Part shown: positions 1-5,086 of the stretch, piece after piece
Layout: every line of letters starts with the position of its first letter
How positions within the stretch are numbered: position 1 is the stretch's first letter
Origin: Thiotrichaceae bacterium
GTDB lineage: Bacteria > Pseudomonadota > Gammaproteobacteria > SZUA-229
Direction: 5' to 3'
DNA length: 5,086 bases
Assembly: GCA_002746365.1 (NCBI GenBank)
Contig: NVWZ01000019.1
Location: forward strand, 46,947-52,032
The notes under the pieces: generated by a model
Told to the model about the DNA's origin: nothing
The model's database searches: none
Seen by the model: only the letters and a program-made list of their open reading frames with translations
Program-made: the position numbers and the translations under genes

Positions 1-200
1 ATGGTTACACCCAATTTCTCCAAACGTTGCGTCACTGCATTATCAGCAATATCTGAACCACTCACCTCATAACCTAATGTATTCATCACATCAGCAATGC
101 CACTCATGCCTGCACCACCAATACCAACAAAGTGTACTTTTCGAATTCGGCGCATGAAATTTTCATGACTGCTATCATTATCATTTTGCACGGTAGACAT
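1..200 (-). CDS. murC: UDP-N-acetylmuramate--L-alanine ligase, N-terminal fragment cut by the window edge
   Basis: MurC catalyses the ATP-dependent addition of L-alanine to UDP-MurNAc, the first cytoplasmic amino-acid ligation of peptidoglycan synthesis. Only the first 66 codons (plus two bases) are in the window; the family is usually about 450-490 residues, so the ATPase and ligase domains lie beyond position 1. The visible part is the start of the UDP-binding Rossmann-like domain, with [14 protein letters not shown] at residues 23-36 and VSGSD at 46-50, both hallmarks of MurC. Residues 1-15 are a polar Asn/Asp/Ser-rich lead. A second Met at residue 16 (MRRIRKVHF) lines up with the internal Met-16 of E. 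coli MurC as I recall it, which supports the longer start, as does a GGAGGT ribosome binding site 8 nt upstream. The start overlaps the murG stop by one base (TGATG), suggesting coupled translation. Confidence 0.95.
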   Translation of the reverse strand, partial: MSTVQNDNDSSHENFMRRIRKVHFVGIGGAGMSGIADVMNTLGYEVSGSDIADNAVTQRLEKLGVT

Positions 201-1294
201 CAGCCAATACCTCCAGCCGCCAGACAGGCATCTGCGATCTTCTTAGCTGAATCAGGTATCGCCAGCTTGCGTGCAGCTACGGCCATGTCGAATAACTTTG
301 TACGGTTGTTATCAAAATCGTTAATAATTTCAACCAGACTATCTGGCGTTAATTCATCTTGTTGCTTAATAATTGCTGCACCGGCAGCTTCCAGGTATTT
401 TGCATTAAACGTTTGGTGGTCATCCACCGCATAAGGATATGGCACTAAAACTGAAGCGATGCCCACTGCGGCTAATTCAAATACAGTCATCGCACCAGAA
501 CGACAAATAACCAAATCAGTCCATTCATACACCGACGACATATCATCAATAAATGCTTCCACTTTTGCTTCAACGCCAGCATCACTGTAAAAAGCTTTAG
601 CCGATTCAATATTATTCAAACCGGTTTGATGGATAACATCCGGTCGTCTATCTTTATCTATTTTTTGCAGCGCCTGCGGTATCACTTCATTTAATTTCGC
701 AGCACCTAAACTTCCGCCGATAATTAATAGACGTAATTGATTCTGTTGATTTTTATTCTGATGACTTGCATAACGTATTTCAGGTTTTTCTATTTTACAA
801 ATTGACTGCCTAACAGGATTGCCCATGGTTACACCACGTTTAAATACTGACGGAAAAGCCTGTAAAACCACAGTAGAAAGTTTGGCAAGAATTTTATTTG
901 TCATACCGGCAATGGCATTTTGCTCATGAACAATAAGTGGCTTACGCATCAGCCACGCCATCAAACCGCCCGGACCTGAAGCAAACCCACCCATACCGAG
1001 AACAACACAGGGCTTGTATTTCAACAATACAACTAACGCTTGCCAGCAAGCTATTACAATTCGTAACGGCGCAAGAAATAAAGTTAAAGTGCTTTTACCA
1101 CGCAGCCCGGAAATACTCATCCATTCAATAGGATAACCTGCCTGAGGCACCAGCCTTGACTCAATACCTGTACGTGTACCCAACCAGACAACCGGAATAC
1201 CGCGTGATTGCAATTCATCAGCAACAGCCAAAGCCGGGAAAACATGACCGCCGGTTCCGCCTGCCATTATTAAAACGGGTCGCGCATTTATCAT
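200..1294 (-). CDS. murG: UDP-N-acetylglucosamine--N-acetylmuramyl-(pentapeptide) pyrophosphoryl-undecaprenol N-acetylglucosamine transferase
   Basis: MurG transfers GlcNAc from UDP-GlcNAc to lipid I, making lipid II on the cytoplasmic face of the inner membrane. The 364-residue product is full length (E. coli about 355) and has the two-domain GT-B (GT28 family) layout. The N-domain carries the first glycine loop GGTGGH at residues 12-17, a second glycine-rich loop [11 protein letters not shown] at 100-110, HEQN at 123-126 and GNPVR at 158-162. A hydrophobic stretch around residues 70-90 fits the known membrane-association patch. The C-domain has GGSLGA at 193-198, the donor-binding segment [10 protein letters not shown] at 264-273 (Glu273 in the position of the ribose-contacting Glu) and DDHQ at 291-294. 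A short Asn/Gln-rich linker (about 176-187) joins the domains. The ATG overlaps the ftsW stop by four bases (ATGA) and follows a GAGGT site. The gene precedes murC, as in E. coli. Confidence 0.98.
   Translation of the reverse strand: MINARPVLIMAGGTGGHVFPALAVADELQSRGIPVVWLGTRTGIESRLVPQAGYPIEWMSISGLRGKSTLTLFLAPLRIVIACWQALVVLLKYKPCVVLGMGGFASGPGGLMAWLMRKPLIVHEQNAIAGMTNKILAKLSTVVLQAFPSVFKRGVTMGNPVRQSICKIEKPEIRYASHQNKNQQNQLRLLIIGGSLGAAKLNEVIPQALQKIDKDRRPDVIHQTGLNNIESAKAFYSDAGVEAKVEAFIDDMSSVYEWTDLVICRSGAMTVFELAAVGIASVLVPYPYAVDDHQTFNAKYLEAAGAAIIKQQDELTPDSLVEIINDFDNNRTKLFDMAVAARKLAIPDSAKKIADACLAAGGIG
209..214 (-). promoter_or_regulatory. Ribosome binding site of murC, inside the murG 3' end
   Basis: The minus strand reads GGAGGT here, 8 nt before the murC ATG at 200-198. 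It is formed by the Gly-Gly codons near the murG C-terminus. It is the strongest Shine-Dalgarno match in the window and supports the upstream murC start over Met-16. Confidence 0.8.
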
Positions 1295-2589
1295 AGTAAT
1301 GCACCTCGTTTAAATCTGGCTGCTGCCGTTTTTATTGAACTTTTACCACCTCTTTGTTTTCTTCCAGACTGTTTTCTAGCCTGCTTAACTGCGCCACTGG
1401 TTTCATAGCTGATACGCAATAACAAGCCCATCGCCATACAGCATACAATCAAACTGCTGCCGCCATAACTCATCAATGGCAGCGTCAAACCTTTCGTTGG
1501 TAACAGACCAACATTAACAGCCATGTTAATCACTGCCTGCATAGAAAGCCAAATACCAATACCATAAGCCATATAAGCGGCAAAATAATTACCTACGGCT
1601 TCTGCTTGTGCCGCAATTTTAAATGCTCGGAAAAACAGAATACTAAACAGCGCAATCACAATCACCACACCAACAAACCCTAATTCTTCTGAAAGCACCG
1701 CAAATAAAAAGTCTGTATGTGACTCAGGCAAATAAAATAATTTCTGCACACTGCCGCCCAAACCCGTACCAAACCAGCCACCTGTGCCAATCGCAATTAA
1801 CGATTGTGTTAACTGGAAACCGGTATCAAATGGATCCTCCCATGGATTTGCAAACGAAGTTAAGCGCTGCAGCCGATAGGGTGATGTCACAATCAACAAC
1901 ATTGCTGCGCAAGCGAACATAAAAACAAAAGAAATAAATTGTATGAAACGTGCGCCAGCTAAAAACGTCATACCTAATACTGTGCCCATAATAACGACTG
2001 TGGCACCAAAATCAGGTTCAAGTAATAATAATAAACCGGCAAGACCAACCATTGCCATTGGTTTCAAAAAACCGATAAGGGTATTACGAACAGCATCACC
2101 ATGTCGCACAAGGTAACCTGCAACGTAAATCACTAAAAATAGTTTCACCAGCTCTGATACTTGTAAATTAATTATTCCCAAAGGTAACCAGCGAGTACTA
2201 CCATTTACCGTTTTGCCTACGCCTGGTATCAACACAAGCACTAACAGGAATAAGGCAAATATCAATAATGCCATGCCTGACTTTTCCCATTGCACCAAAC
2301 GAATTTTGAAGACGACTATTGCCGCTAAAACACCCATTACGATAAAAACCAACTGGCGCTGAAAATAATAAAATGGATTTGAAAAGTTTCTATCGGCAAC
2401 ACTAATAGACGATGACGCCACCATAATGAGCCCGATGGTTAGCAAGGCAACAAATACAATGCTGATTACCGGATCCAAATCATCGAGATCAATTTTAAGA
2501 TTGATACCGAAATTAAAATCACTAAACAAGCCTTTACTACCTGTAGGCAGTGATTGTATTTTTGAAATCATGCCAGCGGTGACACTCAC
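1291..2589 (-). CDS. ftsW: Septal peptidoglycan glycosyltransferase FtsW (SEDS family)
   Basis: FtsW is the polytopic inner-membrane SEDS protein that polymerises lipid II at the division septum with the class B PBP FtsI. The 432-residue product has a cytoplasmic N-terminus of about 40 residues, then about ten hydrophobic segments starting near residues 41-60 and ending near 370-393. Diagnostic features are LEPDFGA at 190-196, NPWEDPFDTGFQ at 248-259, the large periplasmic loop motif PESHTDF at 288-294 (Asp293 matches the essential catalytic Asp of SEDS proteins), EELG at 301-304, and the C-terminal signature GLLPTKGLTLPLMSYGGSS at 361-379. Placement between murD and murG separates FtsW from its paralogue RodA. 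The chosen start is GTG: it overlaps the murD stop by four bases (GTGA) and has GAGGT 6 nt upstream, whereas the ATG at codon 7 (2571) has no good ribosome binding site. The last 30 or so residues form a Lys/Arg-rich tail. Confidence 0.97.
   Translation of the reverse strand: MSVTAGMISKIQSLPTGSKGLFSDFNFGINLKIDLDDLDPVISIVFVALLTIGLIMVASSSISVADRNFSNPFYYFQRQLVFIVMGVLAAIVVFKIRLVQWEKSGMALLIFALFLLVLVLIPGVGKTVNGSTRWLPLGIINLQVSELVKLFLVIYVAGYLVRHGDAVRNTLIGFLKPMAMVGLAGLLLLLEPDFGATVVIMGTVLGMTFLAGARFIQFISFVFMFACAAMLLIVTSPYRLQRLTSFANPWEDPFDTGFQLTQSLIAIGTGGWFGTGLGGSVQKLFYLPESHTDFLFAVLSEELGFVGVVIVIALFSILFFRAFKIAAQAEAVGNYFAAYMAYGIGIWLSMQAVINMAVNVGLLPTKGLTLPLMSYGGSSLIVCCMAMGLLLRISYETSGAVKQARKQSGRKQRGGKSSIKTAAARFKRGALL
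1303..1307 (-). promoter_or_regulatory. Ribosome binding site of murG, inside the ftsW 3' end
   Basis: The minus strand reads GAGGT, 8 nt before the murG ATG at 1294-1292. It falls in the Arg-Gly codons close to the ftsW C-terminus, so ribosomes finishing ftsW pass directly over it. Confidence 0.75.
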
Positions 2590-3971
2590 AACGACACCTC
2601 ACGCTGAAGTGCTTCAACTGACTCTACAAACACATCACCACGGTGTTCAAAATTTTTAAACATATCAAAACTGGCACAGGCAGGTGCCAGCAAGACATTG
2701 TCACCCGCTTGCGCCAGTCTTGCCGCAACACGAACAGCACTTTGCATATCAGCCGCAGTTTCGACATTAAAACCAGCTGGCATTACTTTTTTAATTTTTT
2801 TTGCATCTTTACCAATCAATACAACAGCACGACAATAACGCTGCACCGCATCGACCAATTCTGTAAAGTCAGCTCCCTTCGCTTCACCGCCTGCGATTAA
2901 AACATGTTTACCGGGTATACCGGTTAGCGCAGCAATGGCAGCGCCAACATTGGTGGCCTTAGAATCATTAATCCAGTTCACACCCTCTATTTCTGCAACA
3001 AACTGAGTACGATGAGGCAAACCTTTAAACATTTTCAATGTCTCGATCATATCCTCGATAACCAGGCCACTCGCATAACCCAATGCAAGGGCCGCCAATG
3101 CGTTCTGAATATTATGAGAACCTTTTATTTTTAACTGAGAAACTGCGATTAATGCTTCATCACCAAAACATAAACTTTCACTATCACCGTTCACACAGAC
3201 GCCAAACTCATTTTCTTCTGGCTTGCTTAGAGTAAACTTAATTTGTTTATCCGCTGCGCAAGCGTAATGCTCGGATTCAGAAATATTCGCCAACTCATCA
3301 TCTTTATTTAATATCAACACTTCAGCATTTTCATAGATCGCCTGCTTACTCATCGCGTAAGCAGTAATATTTTCATATCTATCAAGATGATCCGCACTAA
3401 TGTTTAAAACCACCGCCGCTTTCATCGGAAGATGCTGCAAACTTTCCAATTGAAAGCTGGATAATTCAAGCACATATAAATCAACATCATCATTTAACGC
3501 ATCCAGTACCGGCAAACCGATGTTACCGCTGGCAACGACATTTTTTCCGGACTGAGATGCCATTAATGCCAGCAAAGTTGTCACAGTTGATTTCCCGTTT
3601 GAACCGGTTATACCGACCACAGGCGCTTTCGCTTCATGTGCAAATAAATCGATATCACCTATGATTTCGATATTATTATTCCTCGCTTCAATAAGAACTG
3701 GCTCAGATAAAGCTACACCCGGGCTAACTACGATACGATGCGCACCGGTAAATAATTCAACATCAAAGCCACCCGTAAAACATTCAACATCAGGGTGTTC
3801 ACGTTTAATAGTAGACAAGCCTGGTGGTAGCTCGCGGCTATCAACGACTATCACAACCTCTCCCAATGCGCGCAAATAACGCACGACAGACAAACCGGTT
3901 TTACCTAGCCCTACGACTAATGTATAAACAGCTTGTTCGGATTTAGCAGTCATTGTTTTCAAAGTTCTCAT
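2586..3971 (-). CDS. murD: UDP-N-acetylmuramoyl-L-alanine--D-glutamate ligase
   Basis: MurD adds D-glutamate to UDP-MurNAc-L-Ala in the cytoplasm, using ATP through an acyl-phosphate intermediate. The 461-residue protein is slightly longer than E. coli MurD (about 438). Domain 1 is the UDP-binding Rossmann-like fold, with VVGLGKTGLS at residues 19-28. Domain 2 is the ATPase, with the P-loop GITGSNGKST at 120-129 (Lys127), ELSSFQLE at 169-176 (Glu169, Mg ligand), and NISADHLDRY at 190-199 (His195); Lys209 in the MSKQAIYENA segment fits the carbamylated lysine. GSHNIQNALAA follows at 284-294. Domain 3 has GLPHRT at 317-322, NDSKATN at 335-341, and LAPACASFDMFKNFEHRGD at 428-446. The start is uncertain: ATG 3971 lies 14 nt after mraY, and a second ATG at 3953 (codon 7) is also possible; neither has a clear ribosome binding site. 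The stop overlaps the ftsW GTG. Confidence 0.97.
   Translation of the reverse strand: MRTLKTMTAKSEQAVYTLVVGLGKTGLSVVRYLRALGEVVIVVDSRELPPGLSTIKREHPDVECFTGGFDVELFTGAHRIVVSPGVALSEPVLIEARNNNIEIIGDIDLFAHEAKAPVVGITGSNGKSTVTTLLALMASQSGKNVVASGNIGLPVLDALNDDVDLYVLELSSFQLESLQHLPMKAAVVLNISADHLDRYENITAYAMSKQAIYENAEVLILNKDDELANISESEHYACAADKQIKFTLSKPEENEFGVCVNGDSESLCFGDEALIAVSQLKIKGSHNIQNALAALALGYASGLVIEDMIETLKMFKGLPHRTQFVAEIEGVNWINDSKATNVGAAIAALTGIPGKHVLIAGGEAKGADFTELVDAVQRYCRAVVLIGKDAKKIKKVMPAGFNVETAADMQSAVRVAARLAQAGDNVLLAPACASFDMFKNFEHRGDVFVESVEALQREVSL
2596..2600 (-). promoter_or_regulatory. Ribosome binding site that decides the GTG start of ftsW
   Basis: The minus strand reads GAGGT, 6 nt before the GTG at 2589-2587 and within the last murD codons. 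No comparable site precedes the alternative ATG at 2571-2569, so this site supports the GTG start. Confidence 0.7.
2667..2690 (-). other. Terminator-like hairpin inside the murD 3' end
   Basis: The arms at 2671-2677 and 2684-2690 form a perfect 7-bp inverted repeat (CTGGCAC / GTGCCAG) around a 6-nt loop. On the transcribed minus strand the stem is followed directly by TTTT (2670-2667). It lies about 80 nt before the murD stop, upstream of ftsW. The stem falls on codons for the conserved LAPACAS motif, so it may be a by-product of coding constraint. The T tract is short for an efficient intrinsic terminator. Seen directly as an inverted repeat; function is unproven. Confidence 0.3.
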
Positions 3972-3985
3972 ACACTTAAAATAAA

Positions 3986-5083
3986 CTATCTAACCTTCAA
4001 AGATGCCAGCCCTATGAGCACTAACACAACCGTAATAATCCAGAAACGCACGATAACGCGAGGTTCCGGCCAACCTTTTAATTCAAAATGGTGATGAATC
4101 GGTGCCATTCTGAAAATTCGTTTACCTGTCAATTTATATGAACCAACCTGCAAAATAACTGACAAGGTTTCCATTACAAATATGCCGCCCATAATGACCA
4201 ACACCAGTTCCTGCCTAACGTAAATGGCAACAATACCCAATGCCGCGCCTAAAGCTAATGCACCGATGTCCCCCATAAAGACCATTGCCGGATAGGTATT
4301 GAACCAGAGAAAACCAAGACCGGCTCCGACTAATGCACCGCAAAATATAGTTAATTCACCGACACCAGAAACATAAGGAATACCAAGATAATTGGCGAAT
4401 GTAGAGTGACCCGTAAGATAAGCAAACACACCTAACGCTCCGGCAACCATAACCGTTGGCATAATCGCAAGACCGTCTAATCCATCAGTCAGGTTAACCG
4501 CATTACTACTTCCTACAATAACCAGGTAGGAAAACACCACAAAAGCACCGCCCATAAATATATCACCAAGTGGAATTGACACGCTTTTTAAAAATGGCAC
4601 TATCATCGTCGTTTCAACTGGCGTTTTTGCACTGATAAATACAAAATAAGCAGCCGCTAGTCCAAAAACTGTTTGCCAAAAAAGTTTTGTTTTTCCAGAA
4701 ATACCTTTTGAATTACCATAAACCAGTTTTTTATAATCATCGATGCCGCCAATCAAACCAAATGACAGCGTAACGGCTAACACCACCCAGACCTTTTCAC
4801 TAGAAAGATCGCTCCATAAAAGAGTGCTGATTGCTATCGACACGAGAATAAGCGCACCACCCATAGTAGGCGTGCCTGCTTTTGAAAGATGTGACTTTGG
4901 ACCATCATCACGTACTTGTTGCCCGATTTTATAACTGGACAATTTACGGATCATATAAGGACCGATCACAAGGGATAAAACCAGTGCGGTAATGGTGCCA
5001 AGAATGGCGCGTAAAGTAATATATTGAAAAACGGCAAAACCGCTTTCATATTGTTGTAGATATTCAGCTAATGCTAAAAACAT
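3986..5083 (-). CDS. mraY: Phospho-N-acetylmuramoyl-pentapeptide-transferase (lipid I synthase)
   Basis: MraY transfers phospho-MurNAc-pentapeptide from its UDP carrier to undecaprenyl phosphate in the inner membrane, giving lipid I and UMP. The 365-residue protein is complete and close in length to E. coli MraY (360). It has about ten hydrophobic segments. Motifs in order are DDGPKSH at 59-65, GTPTMGG at 70-76, the DDY motif with Asp115-Asp116, [13 protein letters not shown] at 194-206, [10 protein letters not shown] at 257-266, [10 protein letters not shown] at 270-279 (Asp272, catalytic Mg site), and the histidine motif [16 protein letters not shown] at 327-342. The ATG at 5083 starts MFLALAEYL, matching the family start, and the end LKVR is identical to E. 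coli's. The preceding ribosome binding site lies outside the window. murD follows after 14 nt, the only junction here without overlap. Confidence 0.98.
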   Translation of the reverse strand: MFLALAEYLQQYESGFAVFQYITLRAILGTITALVLSLVIGPYMIRKLSSYKIGQQVRDDGPKSHLSKAGTPTMGGALILVSIAISTLLWSDLSSEKVWVVLAVTLSFGLIGGIDDYKKLVYGNSKGISGKTKLFWQTVFGLAAAYFVFISAKTPVETTMIVPFLKSVSIPLGDIFMGGAFVVFSYLVIVGSSNAVNLTDGLDGLAIMPTVMVAGALGVFAYLTGHSTFANYLGIPYVSGVGELTIFCGALVGAGLGFLWFNTYPAMVFMGDIGALALGAALGIVAIYVRQELVLVIMGGIFVMETLSVILQVGSYKLTGKRIFRMAPIHHHFELKGWPEPRVIVRFWIITVVLVLIGLASLKVR

Positions 5084-5086
5084 TAA

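Noticed and set aside
132..434. Plus-strand open frame of about 100 codons opposite murG and murC
   Set aside because: It is antisense to two clearly recognised genes, its translation resembles no family I know, and the minus-strand frames carry all the conserved motifs.
1..835. An 11-bp direct match (ATGGTTACACC) at 1-11 and 825-835
   Set aside because: Both copies are coding, for a Gly-Val-Thr tripeptide in MurC and MurG; a single short match of this kind is expected by chance.
937..1131. Other short plus-strand open frames (here, and at 1719-1922, 2426-2659, 2643-2900, 3661-3879 and 4743-4934)
   Set aside because: All lie opposite murG, ftsW, murD or mraY, are short, and show no recognisable domain; they are shadows of the real genes.
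2787..2802. A8 and A6 runs on the murD coding strand, including an in-frame A AAA AAA slippery heptamer
   Set aside because: A -1 shift would reach a TAA within two codons and truncate MurD in its C-terminal domain; I noticed no stimulatory element, and the runs simply encode Lys codons in an A/T-leaning gene. A sequencing or slippage hotspot at most.
2912..2926. Small inverted repeat ACCGG / CCGGT with a 5-nt loop inside murD
   Set aside because: The stem is only 5 bp, no T tract follows, and it lies in the middle of coding sequence; no sign of function.
3972..3985. A/T-rich mraY-murD gap as a possible internal promoter
   Set aside because: The gap is 14 nt and I could not find a convincing -35/-10 pair on the minus strand around it.

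Overview
The window is a contiguous piece of the dcw (division and cell wall) cluster of a Gram-negative bacterium, lying entirely on the minus strand. In the direction of transcription (window right to left) the genes are mraY, murD, ftsW, murG and the first 66 codons of murC. This order matches the Escherichia coli dcw cluster. The protein sequences also look gammaproteobacterial: MraY begins MFLALAEYL and ends LKVR, close to E. coli MraY, and MurC shares the MRR-(I/V)-R start of its core with E. coli. A 60-base count at the window start gives about 42% G+C. I cannot name the genus.

Layout: mraY fills 3986-5083 and murD 2586-3971, with 14 nt between them. ftsW (1291-2589, GTG start) overlaps the end of murD by 4 nt. 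murG (200-1294) overlaps the end of ftsW by 4 nt. murC (from 200 down to the window edge) overlaps the murG stop by 1 nt. ftsW, murG and murC each have a good Shine-Dalgarno sequence (GAGGT or GGAGGT) inside the last codons of the preceding gene, which fits translational coupling along one polycistronic mRNA. Coding density is essentially complete: the only noncoding bases are the 14-nt gap and 3 nt at the right edge.

Together the genes cover the middle of peptidoglycan precursor synthesis. MurC and MurD add L-Ala and D-Glu to UDP-MurNAc in the cytoplasm. MraY loads the finished UDP-MurNAc-pentapeptide onto undecaprenyl phosphate (lipid I), and MurG adds GlcNAc (lipid II). FtsW is the SEDS glycosyltransferase that polymerises lipid II at the division septum with its class B PBP partner. 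All the catalytic motifs I looked for are present.

I found no mobile element, CRISPR array, RNA gene, accessory gene or evidence of an undescribed system. The points worth a second look are fine-scale expression features: a terminator-like hairpin inside murD, the GTG start of ftsW, and the poorly supported start of murD.
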